In this document: positions 24,696 through 36,389 of the stretch, piece after piece | How the letters are laid out: each line of letters begins with the position of its first letter | Position numbering within the stretch: the first letter of the stretch is position 1 | Source of the DNA: Patiria pectinifera | Taxonomy: Eukaryota; Echinodermata; Asteroidea; Valvatida; Asterinidae | NCBI GenBank assembly: GCA_029964075.1 | Contig: CM057142.1 | Span: 35,962,392-36,026,391, forward strand | Direction of reading: 5' to 3' | DNA: 64,000 bases | Notes under the pieces: generated by a model | Told to the model about the DNA's origin: nothing | Seen by the model: the letters and a program-made list of their open reading frames with translations, nothing else | The model's database searches: none | Made by a program: the position numbers and the translations under genes

Positions 24696-24812
24696 AAAAG
24701 TGTGTGTGTGGGGGGGTCAAGTGGAAGAGGGGGGGGGGGATAGCGGGCTGGATCAGAAAATTTTAAAGACCAGTATGGGAAAGGGCAAAACAGTGGGGGG
24801 GGGGGGGTGGCT
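24695..24812. repeat. TG/G-rich microsatellites (left arm)
   Basis: GTGTGTGTGG followed by G runs, at about 24700-24740 and 24794-24808, sit beside the exon-like block at 24876. Their lengths differ slightly from those in the right arm. Confidence 0.8.
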
Positions 24813-24875
24813 CTAGCCCCTCAGCCCACCCCCTCCGCCGCCTATGCGTTTGCGTCATTTGACATCTACTACCAG

Positions 24876-25009
24876 TATGCTTGGCGAAATTTCTTTCGTA
24901 TTCTCTCATGAGAATAGCAAGACAATGGGTGTTAATGGACTGAACAAAGAGAATGTGCAAGGGATTCCGGTATTAGAGGTTCATGACATAATAATGCAAG
25001 TGTCCTATT
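24876..25009 (+). pseudogene. Exon-like copy of the FHA-gene last exon (left arm)
   Basis: An AG acceptor (ACTACCAG) precedes 134 bases that end at a strong donor, CCTATT/GTAAGT. The phase-2 reading gives LGEISFVFSHEN, NKENVQGIPVLEVHD and IMQVSY, aligning with the product of 4261-4456 at protein level with a four-residue length difference. No array or beta-helix sequence is found around it, so it seems a solitary duplicated exon or part of a gene whose other exons I cannot see. The matching block in the right arm is identical in layout. Confidence 0.45.
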
Positions 25010-25062
25010 GTAAGTAGTACAGTTGCTCAGGCTGTTGGTTCCTTTGGGCGGTGGTGGGATGT

Positions 25063-25100
25063 ATGTGTGTGTGTGTGTGTGTGTTTGGGGGGGGGGGGGT
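25063..25100. repeat. (TG)n then poly-G (left arm)
   Basis: About ten TG dinucleotides are followed by a run of about 13 G. The mirror tract lies at about 59149-59184 in the right arm. Confidence 0.9.
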
Positions 25101-25343
25101 TCTTTCCTTGGCGCTGTTGAAATAACTGCTAGCTCTTTTTAAAGTATACATTTTCGAAAAGCCAAAGGTGCAGGGTGGTCGTGAAGTTATTTCTGATCTG
25201 AAATCCAGCATTTACAAAGGAGGGGGTAACATAAGTACCCGCGAGGTAGGGTCAAAAGAAAACTAGGCTTTACAAAGGAAAAGCTGTAGCACCGGGCTAA
25301 GTATACAAATAGGAAAATAGATCGAGACGATAAAAATCGTCAC

Positions 25344-25986
25344 CGACGACACGAAGTAACACTCATGTACATACCGGTAAAAACAATCGGAGAAAACGGC
25401 ATCTAAAGTTAAACGCCTTCTAGAACAACACTTTGTGTCAAAACTGCAGAGTATTTTCAGTTGGGTTTCTCGTTGTGGACACTTGATGGATTGATGTTAT
25501 TAAATTTGCTGTTTTGACCCGTTTGTGTATTAAAACAACAAGAAATAAGAGAAAAAGATGAGTGCTAGTTCGTGAAACCAAAAAGCTGCAGAAACTGTAA
25601 AGTTTCGTTTTCAGAAGTAGCACGCTTTAATGTATTACAACACTAGAAGAGTATTAATACTTCTTGGAAACGGAGGTCAGCGCGCGCGCGCTCAAACACG
25701 AAGAGTGTTACTTCGTGAAAACGTTTTTGCTCGCATTTGAGCAGAGTGCGCGCGCAATACGATACAATGGTAAATGGAACTTGAGTGTAACTTCGTGAAA
25801 ACGAAAATTGTCACTTTCGCGCAAAAGTTGCCATGGATAATTAGTGTAATTATTAAAGTAAAGCTCTTGAAGCTTTGAAACTTCGTGCAATGGTAGGCCT
25901 TGATGAATAATGTTTCAATATGTAAAAGCCTGAAAATCGAGAAAAAAAATATGGTTTAACAAGTGGAGTGTTACTTCGTGGTGTCG
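25344..25986. mobile_element. Foldback element with repeated ACTTCGTG motif (left arm)
   Basis: The ends GACACGAAGTAACACTC and GAGTGTTACTTCGTGGTGTC are inverted copies about 640 bp apart. Inside, the motif recurs in both orientations near 25566 (AGTTCGTGAAA), 25710 (GTGTTACTTCGTGAAAACG), 25785 (GTAACTTCGTGAAAACG) and 25878 (AACTTCGTGC), beside a GCGCGCGCGC run at 25681. There is no coding frame. Terminal and internal copies of one motif are typical of transposase-binding sites in non-autonomous DNA transposons. A cluster of host-factor binding sites is an alternative. Confidence 0.55.
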
Positions 25987-27844
25987 AAATGGTAACCTGC
26001 ATGTCGAAACAGATGTAAATTAGCCAATTGCTGGGTTTCAATCAGCTGATTAAGTCTTTCAATCTCATTATCTGCTACAAATGGTGGTCAAACACTGTCA
26101 TGTGCTGTCAGCCAGAAAGAATTCTATTGAAAACTTGTGAGCAGCTGATGAACATTCCGCACGAGACAGAAAATGACGTTAAGTGAAACCCAGCAAATGA
26201 CGATAAGCTCATACATCCCATCCAAACTGGTAAACAAACATCAGTGACGCTTTTTTAAAGCCACTTACTTGATTTACATGTAAAAAAAAAGTATCTTTAA
26301 AAGAGTGGCTTTACTACATAATTTAAGAGTAAAAGAGTAAAATTCCACATTTTGGCCAACTGGGTGTGGGTTAAATCGTTTGCCATTAGCTAAAATGTAC
26401 CATGTGCCGTTATGTTGTCATGGTATAATTGACGTAAATGCAAGTCTAGGTGTCTTGTTTACCCCGCAGGGCCCTATACGCCCTGCTATTATCGTGTTAT
26501 CGTGCTGATTTCATAGTGTTAAGAGAATGCTCACTTAAAACTCAATAAAAACATTTAATATTGCAGATGGCAACGGTTTAGAACCTTTTAAAACAGATAT
26601 TGATCACATTTACTGTCATCCTCCACAGCCAATCTAATAATAATATATGAATCAGGCAAGAATAACTTATCGTTGGAAATTCGCTGGGAACTTTGGTTAA
26701 AAGCGTCTCTAATTTATCCGTTTGGCAAATGTGACATGGGTCTGGTCTGAAGATTGCACTTTAAAAATATCAAAAGTAATAACAATGAAACCACAAACAA
26801 ACAAACAAAATCCAACAAAAATATGAGTATAATTATCACCTAAACTTGTTGGGTTCACGCTGAAGGAAAAACACCCCGCACACACACACTTCCCACGCCC
26901 ACCACAGACGAACACCCAAATGGACCGACTGGGTTCAGGAGGCAGTGGACAGTTTGAATCAGAAACAGAAGCGGGCATGTCTTTACTCCATGACTTCACT
27001 TTTTCATCACAACGGTTCAAAGATTACACCATGCATTTCAGGCCAAACAAGTCTCCGGTTTCTTGTATGCGGGCGCGTCGCCGTGGCCACGCGCGTCGGC
27101 AAAATGAAAACGTTTTTTTTTTCAATAAAAGATGATGCGTCAAAACCGCCACTTTCACTGGTTTGACTGAATCTTGCTGCTGCACAATTTTAATGAGTTT
27201 TTAAAATGGGGTTATGATCGAGAATAAGCTTTATGTAGCCTCTCTGGACTCCCATATATTTGCACTAAGTTTAGTGGGGCACCATTTGCAGTCATCAGCT
27301 GACATTTGAAGCATTTTTATAGCTTGTTCCTATGCTTACTTAATCGGTTTTGTTTATAGTATTCATAATTCATTAGTACGATTAAAATGATATAATCTAG
27401 CTACTTTGTTCTAATCTTTATGTAACTTTAGGGTTTTTGTGTTACTTTACTTAATTTTCTTTTGTAATTAAGACTTCATTTGAAGTTTATTTCTGTTTGT
27501 GTTCACGTATGCCATTCAGCTTAGAGAACCCCTCGACAGGAACAATCTTTCTGTTGGGAATCCTTCCAGGAGCTGAATGGTATTTTGACTTTGTATACAT
27601 CAAAACTTTCTTTTCATGTATTTTTGTGTAAGATTTGGCCTAACTGTGTACATGTATTTGTTGATGTTTCAGAGAAATAAAAAAGTATGATAGTATAGTA
27701 AAGCTAATTTGTAGTAAAATTTAAAACAATTACATAAAGGAACAACTGATATTACGAGAACTATTCCAAGAATGCTAATATTTAGCTTTGTCATGTCAAT
27801 GACAATGACTCAAGCAATAACATCTTGGTTTTACAATTACTTAC
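25987..27844. other. Left arm, gene-free stretch
   Basis: Nothing is supported as a gene. A small frame at 26920-27135 is not kept in the right arm. An imperfect hairpin, CCATTCAGCT with AGCTGAATGG, lies at about 27513-27573. The sequence 26340-26600 has diverged relatives in the spacer near 43.65-43.76 and 44.44-44.53 kb. Confidence 0.5.
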
Positions 27845-27900
27845 CAGTCAAGATGAAAGCTTGAGCTGGCCTGGAAGACGATTTGAGGTTCCTGGAAAGC
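27845..27900 (-). ncRNA. Conserved short exon downstream of TATA module (left arm)
   Basis: On the minus strand, CTTCAG precedes GCTTTCCAGGAACC... and ACTG/GTAAGT follows, so both splice sites are good. The same short exon is at 56356-56408 and, diverged, at 42241-42293. No frame is clearly conserved, so it may belong to a non-coding transcript or a leader exon. Confidence 0.35.
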
Positions 27901-28369
27901 CTGAAGTAGTCAAAAACATAAATAATGCAATCACATCACTATAAGACTAAACAAAACATATATCATAAAAATTCGCTTTGCGAGGAAATGTCAAAATCCC
28001 CACCGGACGATAGCGTTGTTGCGGGAGACGTCAACGCACGATCTTCTGAGTTTGCTTAAAACAATTTATCTCAGATGAAATTTCCTATTTCAAAACACAT
28101 TCTAAAATACGATACTAGCGGTTTCCAAATTATCCTCCAAATTATTTTCCATTGGATAAGAATAATAACTTTCAAATTAATTTAACAAAAGACAGAAACC
28201 TACATAAAGCAGATGATAAAATTGTTTTCTTTCCATTATGATCACTCACTCGTCAGAAGAAGGCTCCCTTAGCCAAGTGCTACAGTTCACGCTGCGATCC
28301 CTCTGACACAACTGCGTAGTTTGTAAGCCACCACGCATAGCTGTATGGTCTAAATGAAACTGATAGAGA

Positions 28370-28440
28370 ACCTACCTGGCGCGCTCTTTTTTATAATCAA
28401 AGGGAGATGAGATCTACAGGCGGAATAATCCGGGAAATTA
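28370..28440 (-). promoter_or_regulatory. TATA module (left arm copy)
   Basis: The minus strand reads TTATTCCGCC ... TATAAAA AGAGCGCGCC, directed towards the short exon at 27845-27900. The layout is shared with 55820-55900 and 41715-41770. Confidence 0.45.
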
Positions 28441-28800
28441 CAGGATTACTCAAAACGGGTGCAGTTATCAAAACTGCAAAGTCAATAATGACCTCAGCAC
28501 TTTTGTGTTGCCAATCGTCAACGTATAGAAAAGTCAGGAATTCAGATAGGAGACACCAGAATCCGCCGTCACACAAGGTTTACCGCTGTGCATTGTGGGA
28601 GAAAAGTGGGGATCAAATAAAGATGGCGGAACACTGTCGTAGGAAACACACTGTGGATTCGGTGGAGGTGCAAAGGTTACCCTGCACCGTTGTAAACTGT
28701 TTCAACGGCGTAGAAGACTTAAAACGGTGGGTAAAATGTCAGCGGGGTTCACGTCGACGGCCTCGAAGAAAGCTAAAAAGTCTCAGTGAAAGGTAGGCTG
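28407..28800 (+). promoter_or_regulatory. Promoter-like sequence with YY1-type AAGATGGCGGA (left arm)
   Basis: The sequence contains GCATTGTGGGA, AAAGATGGCGGA and a CpG-rich part (GTCGACGGCCTCG). These resemble ZNF143-like and YY1-like sites of animal promoters. The 129-codon frame is broken up by indels in the right arm, so I do not call it a gene. Together with the TATA module facing the other way, it could be a bidirectional promoter. Confidence 0.35.
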
Positions 28801-30049
28801 GGGCTGCAGACAATTTGATTTGATATTGAAAAATTGTCCTCGGATATGTACTTGCCTACTGTGCTACCTGTACGTGTAGGCCTAGCATGGACGCGTGTAA
28901 CCTGTTTGCAACGGCGACTTCAGCACTAAGTGAAAGCTCATGGCACGATCACCGGACGATTATTTATTATAACTTACAAGCTGTGGATGGAAGGAAAGGA
29001 AGGATTGGTGCCTCATTGTTCATATCTTTGCTGCAAATTAATAGGATTTTTAAAATCTAATCTTGACCATGTTGACTTAGTCTGAGTCTTAGCTCTACTG
29101 AGTGGAGCGTTGAACTACGGTACCCTCCGTTCTAACGCTTAACTACCGATGGCGCTTATACTTTGGTGACGGCTACACGGTAGCATTTTGTACATACTGC
29201 AGGCGAGGACAAAGGCCCCCAAAAAAAAACCGGTTAAGAATGATTTTGGGTCAGACAAATTAACTTAAGAAAAGAGTGGAGGGGCGTAGCCGCCACCCCT
29301 CAAGTGCTTTTCCGTCCATATCGTCACATTGTGTTTGTTTTTAATCGTACCAAGTTTCTCTGACATGTTTACTGATGTATTTCAGTTGCTTTGAAACCAA
29401 TTTTATGAAAATGGAGCACACCTTCATCGCCAAATGTCCATTTTCCAAACAGGGAGGCCTAATGTTAACTTTTCAATGATCCTGTTTAATGTAAATGACA
29501 GTGCGCTGGAAAGTGCCGACTTTAAGATGACCATGGCAACTAAACATTTTGAGAGGGTTGAATTAGGGTTCACATAAATTATGTACTAAAGATTTCCGGT
29601 GGTCTATTTTATTGAAGTACAGGTAATTACATTTGCAACACACAGGACTAGCAGGAGATGACTGGTCCATAGAAAAGTAACAGCTTTGGGATTGGGCTGA
29701 AGATGGAATTGAATCTTAATGGGCAGCAGTGCTGGGCGGTTAAGGTCAAATATTCTACGGAGGGTACATGGGTACAGGTATACATGTACATGTTTAAAAG
29801 TAATACTTGTATGTACTGTACATGCAAGTGCATGTACTACGTACATGTTTTTGGATTTTAATACTGCATGATATAAATAAGTTTTTATAAATCGAAATTG
29901 GGGGTGGGTGGGTGGGTCAAAATAATCTGGAAAACAAATCAAACTTTAAAACATTGAACATTTTGAATGGCCCCTTAACATGAATTAGGTGTTAGGAAGC
30001 CTAGGGCCTATATGAACACTGGAGCTGAGGTCTAGGGGCCGAATAATCC
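28801..30049. other. Left arm, gene-free stretch
   Basis: No gene is seen. It includes a cluster of TACATGTA-type palindromes at about 29760-29850 and a GGGTGGGTGGGTGGG run near 29900. Confidence 0.5.
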
Positions 30050-30310
30050 GGGAAATAACAGGATTTCTAAATATAGTTGCGTCAGTTTCAATCCGAGCCG
30101 TTGTCATCATTTGTTATAATGCTCTGGCTCTACGTACGTGAAAGACATGCTATATGCAAAGTCAGTAATGACCCCTGTATTTCTCAGTGCAAGTTTATGT
30201 TTCCGCCTCTTATGGCTGGGTATTTCCAGATTCGAGGACACCTGAACCTATGTAGGGATGTTTTTGCATGCAGCCACCGAAGGATGGGAATTATCCAGAT
30301 GGACACAGTG
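30050..30310 (+). repeat. Module with TTCCAGATTCGAG (left arm)
   Basis: This approximately 260-bp module begins near AATAATCCGGGAAAT, continues through GTACGTGAAAGACATGC and GCAAAGTCAGTAATGACC, and ends near TTCCAGATTCGAGG. Related copies lie at 41484-41720, 45280-45560, 53968-54245 and, in part, 28430-28560 and 55700-55850. Some copies join the TATA module. Its nature (transposon or duplicated promoter region) is unresolved. Confidence 0.7.
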
Positions 30311-30449
30311 TGATTATGTCAAGTACACCTTTGGTTTTAGGCTTTGAATACAGAAGTAAATGAACTTCATAAAAGCAAGAGTATATAAGCCTATTTGAAA
30401 CAAATGCAACAAAATATCCCTCATAATTTTAAAAACTTCTGCTAAAAAA

Positions 30450-31005
30450 TCAAGGGAAGAGTGGCCAGGAAACGCCTCAGATTGCACCACAGAGCATCTA
30501 CGATCCAAAATTTCCCGGGCCCGCCCACGCCGTTAAAGGGCTTCGCTCCGCGCTCGCATTAGTCCTCCAGCCAGAATTTCCTCTAAGCTATAATCTCACC
30601 TAGCGGTGCCCCCACCTTTTTGTACCTTCAGCAGCGAATGGCTGAGGCTCGGACTACAAGTGGCCTAAATCCTTTCAAAATAAAAAGTTGTGAACAAATA
30701 CGGAGATGGAACATGGTTTTCAACTTTGAATACATAAAAAACTTTATACAAGAACAAAAAAATCACAAATGTAAATGGAATGTTCGACGTTTTAAAACTT
30801 TTTCTAAACTGGATAGTGGCCAGGAATCGCCTCAGGTGCACCACAGAGCATCTAAAATCCAATTTGTCCGGGGCCCATAAAGCGGGCTGGACTATTTTTC
30901 GCTTATACGTAAGGGCTTAGCGCTCCGCGCTCGCAGGTCCTGGACCCTCCATTCCAATTCCTAGCCCCCGGCAAATGGCAGTCTGGATCCGCCCTTGGTC
31001 GTCTC
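30450..31005 (-). mobile_element. GAGCGCGGAGCGC repeat element (left arm)
   Basis: Two cores of about 120 bp (30470-30560 and 30815-30935) share CACCACAGAGCATCTA, GGGCCC and CGCTCCGCGCTCGCA. The outer edge reads GGGCGGATCCAGACTGCC on the minus strand. More diverged cores occur in the spacer at 37965-38060, 38180-38285 and 46870-46930. It is a dispersed non-autonomous family of unknown class. Confidence 0.6.
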
Positions 31006-31249
31006 CACAAAACTTCAAGGTATCACGAAAATGATATGGATTTTACTAAAAAACTAGGAATTTCAAGGTGTGTTGATTGGTCGCAAATTGATGTATTTAT
31101 GTACAGGATTTTAAGTCCGAATTTCAACCCAGGAAATTAATTCTTTATATGAGCATTTCCTTTCACATTCTAAAATGTTAATACACAAAACCAACAAATG
31201 ACTCCACAGAGATACAAATTACAGTATATGTGTTCTTACATAGTCAGCG

Positions 31250-32350
31250 CACTTTTCTGCTATCTAAGCAGTCACGGACAGTGAAAATGCACTTCCGCTT
31301 CCCTGCTATACTCAACGTAGGGGTTTCAGTTTACGTGTTCTACTCGGCCGTTCTGCAAAGTGTTCACCAAACGTTAGTATGGGGTGACTTTGAGTAAATA
31401 TTTTTGTCCATGGTGCGTGGCCACCAAAGTGTCCTATTCTTTCATATGCTTCGCTTGCCGCCCCTGCGCCAAGAGTGCAACGAATACTCCAAGAAGGACT
31501 ACATTAGTATGCCTAGCGCGGTCTGACCAATCGAAAGCCTACACTGCGTGGTACTTCCCGGCTATGCGTAAAACCGTCACTGGCAACGCGTACTGCAGCC
31601 TGCTCCACACCCTGGAAACGAGGTTGAGTCTACGGTGCTCGCTATTTGAAGCGCAAGCATGTGACGTCGCGTGATAGAAGTGCTGTTGTGTGTCCCTATT
31701 CTTTCATATGCTTCGCTTGCCGCCCCTGCGCCGAGTGCAACGAATACTCAGAAGGACTACACATTAGTATGCCTAGCGCGGTCTGACCAATCAGTCTACA
31801 CTGCGTGGTACTTCCCAGCTATGCGTAAAACCGTCACTGGCAACGCGTACTGCAGCCTGCTCCACACCCTGGAAACGAGGTTGAGTCTACGGTGCTCGCT
31901 ATTTGAAGCACAAGCATGTGACGTCGCGTGATAGAGTGCTGTTGCTTCCATAATGTGTTTACAGCTCCATGCTTCCACGAGCTCTATGCTTCACCAAGGC
32001 TGAGCGTTGTGAAGTTCGCCTTTGCACGTCTAGTCAGTGTCGCGTTATAATTTCGGGGGCCTGTTTGGGATCAACGAAGGGTCGATGCATTGCCTCAAAT
32101 ATTGCGATCTTGAACGCAGTCACAAAAAAAATCGACAAAACGGATCGCCGGTCCGTACGGAAAAATTAGGACGACCTGAAAAGTGCTTGATTTGGCGGAA
32201 AAAAATTCTCCGTATTTTCTATGGACGTGGAGCCATTTTGGCGTCGAGGGAGACCGCGGTCTCGGAACCTTTCAGGAGCGAACATTTCTCGAGGCCGAGT
32301 AAAACTTGCTCTTATAGGCCGTCAGCTGAAACTCAAAAACCGGCTGTAAA
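31250..32350. promoter_or_regulatory. CpG-dense block (left arm)
   Basis: CpG density rises sharply over about 1.1 kb. It includes the duplicated block at 31428-31945, a GCCATTTTGGCG site and the perfect palindrome GAGACCGCGGTCTC at about 32248. It resembles an animal CpG-rich promoter, but no coding exon can be tied to it. Confidence 0.35.
31428..31945. repeat. Tandem duplication, 265-bp unit (left arm)
   Basis: Two near-identical copies start at about 31431 and 31696 (CCTATTCTTTCATATGC). Each carries a CRE-like TGACGTCGCGTGA, a CCAAT box (TGACCAATC) and a GC-box-like GCCGCCCCTGCGCC in the same order. The two frames covering it (96 and 86 codons) follow from the duplication and show no family. 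Confidence 0.85.
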
Positions 32351-32584
32351 TGAGTTTCGTTCCAGCAACACTGGGTCCACTTTTTAATGCACATATGTGG
32401 TGTTCAGTACATCACAAACACTATGTCAAAGTTCTCCAGCAAATCTGCTGTAGTTTTTTTTACACTTCATCAAAGTTGCCAATGTTATGTACATGTATGT
32501 ATACTAAAAACCCACATTTTCCAGGTTTGAGGCCTTGCGTTGGCACTTCCAATTTCAAAACTACAGCACTATAGCTTGTCACAT

Positions 32585-32792
32585 CCTACACTCTAGAAAC
32601 TCCTGGGTCAGACTCAGTCTGCTCAGTCCTTTTTCAGGTCAAAAATTGACCCCTTTTGGATCATAAATGACCCTTTGGAGTAAAGGACATGTTTCTCGGT
32701 CATTTTGACTGAAATGTGTATTTTTACCCAGAAAAGGACTGAGCAAATTTGGATTCAGACTCTGGGTCAATTTGGACCAGGAGATTTTAGAA
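32585..32792. mobile_element. Foldback MITE, CTCCTGGGTCA ends (left arm)
   Basis: The ends CTAGAAACTCCTGGGTCAG and CTGGGTCAATTTGGACCAGG, with GCTCAGTCCTTTT and AAAAGGACTGAGC inside, make an imperfect fold of about 200 bp. It has no coding capacity. Confidence 0.65.
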
Positions 32793-33052
32793 GTTAAAAA
32801 ATATCGTTTATATACATTGGCAATTGGGTCACACAGAACATGACCCTTTGTTTTCTCATCTTGTAGACATCACCACAGTCCCTCTTCCAAAAATATTTCA
32901 CTGTAATCTATAACTTATTCGTCAGCATACGACAATGCAATTATTTTGAAGGTTTATAATGCAGTGGTGGAACCAGCTCATCATTAATGAAAGTGAGGGG
33001 TGCCCAAAAATGGAGGTGTCTTTAGAGTAAATAAATACCGGTACATGTAACC

Positions 33053-33867
33053 TAGAGCAAAAAGGACCCAAGGAGTTCGTACCCCAAGACTTCAAAAGTA
33101 AAATGATCATCGCCGCGCTCGAAAGCTACAATAGAAAGCACCTGGCGCCAGCTTGCTCAGGTGCTCACTACGCTTATCTCGACACAATAGAGATCCGCGC
33201 TCACTAATGCCAAAAAGGAGTTTGCATGGCTTCGTAGACAGTACCATGGTAAATACGCATGTGCAGTTATCATACATCGCTAAAAATGAATGATTTTGAA
33301 GTGTTTGTTCGGAGTTGGCTAATACTGGCTAACAATGTGGTCAACATCCCTGAAACAATCATTTCATGAAGAACAAAATGCTCTGTACCTTTAGTGTGAA
33401 AACTTGTGAAATTTTCCAAAAAAACACATTTCATCAATGATATATTGCCAATTAAAATGTCAGAAAAATACATGAAAACTTATCTGAAAGAAATCAATTT
33501 ATCTCCAAATTACAGGGACAGATAACGCTTTTAAGTACCAACAACTGCACATTTATAACTTGAGTTCATAACTCATCATCTAACAACTGCGCAGTTGTAA
33601 AAACCTATCTTGTCGTAAAATATATTTTCAAAAAGAGCAGCGACGTGACATGACTTATAATGCAGCATATAGGGAGTTGTTGGTTACCAACTAAAAAGGC
33701 GGCGATGATCATCGTGTTCAAAGGCCGCTGGCATTCGCGCTTTGAATGGTCGAGGCTTGCGGTCACAGTGCCATGCCGTAGCTATAGACATTCCCGAGGG
33801 ATTGGTATGTTAATGGTCAAAATGTAAATCGCCCAAGAGTTCTGACTCCTTGGGTCCTTGCTCTATG
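33053..33867. mobile_element. hAT-like non-autonomous element (left arm)
   Basis: The ends TAGAGCAAAAAGGACCCAAG and its inverse CTTGGGTCCTTGCTCTA are flanked by the 8-bp duplication ATGTAACC (33045-33052 and 33868-33875). An 8-bp duplication fits hAT. A subterminal GATGATCATCGCC-like motif occurs near both ends. No transposase is present. Confidence 0.75.
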
Positions 33868-34511
33868 ATGTAACCAGCAGAAGAAACAGGAAAGCAGACA
33901 AGACATGCCCCTTTAAACAAAGCAAACTAACGCATGTAAAAAAGCAAAAACATAATGGGTGCCACCCAAACCCTCTGGATCTGCTGTGGTGAACCAGGTA
34001 CGTCCTTAAGAACTTCTACTTGTAACAAAGACCACCTTTTTTGAGATGGAAACAGGCTTTAAATACAATTATAAATCAAAGGACCATCAGAAGTCAGAGT
34101 CTGGTTTAATAATTTCAGAAATCAACCATTTGTACATTTATTTGCTATTTAATCAAAACATCCATCTTGGTTTGAAGAAAATCCTTAAGATCAGTCTTCT
34201 GTCAAAAGATAATTTCAGCTGTTTATATCTCGATACATTGATTAGCACCGAATTTTTTTGCACATGGCCACAATGTATATTAATAAAAAGAAAGCAATGC
34301 TCACACATTAAAGAGAGTGATTTGGCTCGTCATATGTGGTTAGTCTCACTGTTAAAAATTCTCACAGAATTTGCTTTTCTACTGGAACTAATTTTTAATA
34401 AATGAAAAGAATTAAAATGAATAAAACCAACACTAATGAACAGAAGGATACAATTATGTAGTTTTGAAATCTAGAGTTACTCATTATTTTTCATTATAAT
34501 GTCAAATGTAC
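33868..34511. other. Left arm, gene-free stretch
   Basis: A 119-codon plus-strand frame (34046-34405) is AT-rich and not kept in the right arm. No other feature is seen. Confidence 0.5.
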
Positions 34512-34759
34512 TAGTCGTGCTGATATAACTACATCAAAGTTCTCATCAAATCTTGTGCAGTAACGGCATAACAACAGGATGGAGCGTATGTCTTGCTTTC
34601 GTAAACCAAAGTTTCAGTTTTGAATCCTCCTCATGGAAGTCGCCAGAGATTCAACCACACCTCCAGCAGATAAAGTAGCGGTGTAGATGATGTCGCATAT
34701 ATTCAAGGAAAGAGACCTGTGGATATTCTCTTCTAAGCCGATATGTCAACTTATCAGTT
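34512..34759 (-). pseudogene. Exon-like remnant of unknown gene (left arm)
   Basis: This is the counterpart of 49509-49753. Here the 3' splice site is preserved (TTTTACAG-like), but the donor reads CTA/GTACAT, weaker than the right arm's GTAAGC. A two-base length difference in the middle of the exon also separates the arms. No family is recognised. Confidence 0.4.
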
Positions 34760-35052
34760 CTGTAAAAAAACAAATAGTAAAATATAGACAGGTTTAGTAT
34801 CTGATGATCAAAAACAATTATTACTGTGGACGTGCTTTAGAAGAAAGAAAACAACTTGTTCAATCTAGAGTTAAATTACTAGAAAGATCATGTGCTTGAT
34901 CGTTTTGCCTTCCACTGTAAATATGTAAACATTGGTAGCTATTGAGAACCAACCTTTTCAGCTTCCAAAGCAATATCAAGAAGTTTTCCTTTTGAATATT
35001 CTATTAAAGTTCATTTTTGTTCGCACTCTGAATAACAATCAAAACATCTTAC

Positions 35053-35190
35053 CGATATAAAGATCCAAGGCCAGTTCCTTCGGCTTCTAAATCATTTCAT
35101 GATTCCAACAGTTCAGCAAGCTGGGACATTCTCATGAAACTTAGTTGTTGATCGGGGTTGAACAGTCAGTCGCAGAACATCTCCCTTTTC
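35053..35190 (-). pseudogene. Preceding exon-like remnant (left arm)
   Basis: It ends in donor ATCG/GTAAGATG and is the counterpart of about 49085-49214. No single open frame crosses it in either arm, so it is a decayed or non-coding exon. Confidence 0.35.
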
Positions 35191-35921
35191 CCGACGTTCA
35201 TCCTTTATATATATAGAATCAAATAGTAAATTCTATAAAAAGCTATTTTGCTATTTTATACAAACGGAAAGACTACCCTCACACCTCCATAAAGTATCCT
35301 TCAACAATGGAGAAAGGAGGCTGCACAAAATTTTATTAACATGAGGATTTTGTGCAGTACCCGATACTTTGGCATCTTAATGTTGGAGCATTTATTTTCA
35401 GTGCCAGAGGTACTCGGTTTGAATCATGGAATAAAAAAACCAACCTTTTTTACTGTTTTTTTTTAAATAAGATCTATTTGTCGTGAAGACATTTTCTTCA
35501 TTGACTTTGACGAATTTTTCTACAAAAGGAAAGTAAAGTCAAGAACCATTCGGTGAAACGAGTGACGTACCCAACAGTCGAATGCCGTAGAGAAAGAAAA
35601 GGTGTTTTTTGTAAGCCAGGAATCTGGTATCATTTTGAATGAGTATCTTTTGCAAGAGAGAAAAATAAAATGTTCCTATGCATTTCAGTTGACGCCATCA
35701 AATCGATCGCGGTTCTATTGCATTCCACGGTGCATCGTGGTGACCACCAGCTTTGTTTTCGCATTGCGTTTTATCGTTGTGTCACCCCAGTTTCCCTCAA
35801 AGAAATTAAAACCTTACCCTTAATTCAAGACAATTTAACCCAAACATGGATTTTTTGGTTCTCTTTTGGGGCACATAAATACCTAATTGCCTTCATGCTA
35901 TATAATGACATGTAGGCCTAC

Positions 35922-36140
35922 CTCCAACGGAAGTTCTGCTTGTTGTCCTGTTGCAGCTTGTCCTTGAATTGAGGTTTTCATCGAAATCAAAAATCCTGGT
36001 TGAGTTTGTGTGCAGCATGACACAGTTATGTTAAGATAGGCAATTAAAAAGAAACTTGAACTTTGCCCGGAGCTTTTTTCGGTGAAAAGAAATCTGGAGT
36101 CCCAGCTAAAGTGTCTGGTTTGCGTTTCTTGCAGCACCGA
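35922..36140 (-). pseudogene. Possible exon with basic segment (left arm)
   Basis: The minus strand can be read as KKRKPDTLAGTPDFFSPKK, a nuclear-localisation-like basic stretch. Further on there is a good donor at TTGGAG/GTAGGC (35922/35921). The right arm differs by several one- or two-base indels, so the frame is not conserved and the coding status is doubtful. Confidence 0.25.
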
Positions 36141-36389
36141 GACGTTTCCTATCTATAAAAACCGCCACGGGTGAGGTCGGCCCCGGCTTGGACTGCCTTG
36201 TTTTCAATCACATGCGCCGGTAGTGCATGTCCTGATGTAAGTACTGTCGCTGACTGTACAGTACATACAGACACCAGATCCACTGCCCATCGTGGGTATA
36301 TTCAGCGATGCCATTGTGAAATTCAGCCACTCTGGCACAGGAAATGAACTTACTATCACCGGACATCAGATCCTTCGCATTCCCCCACC

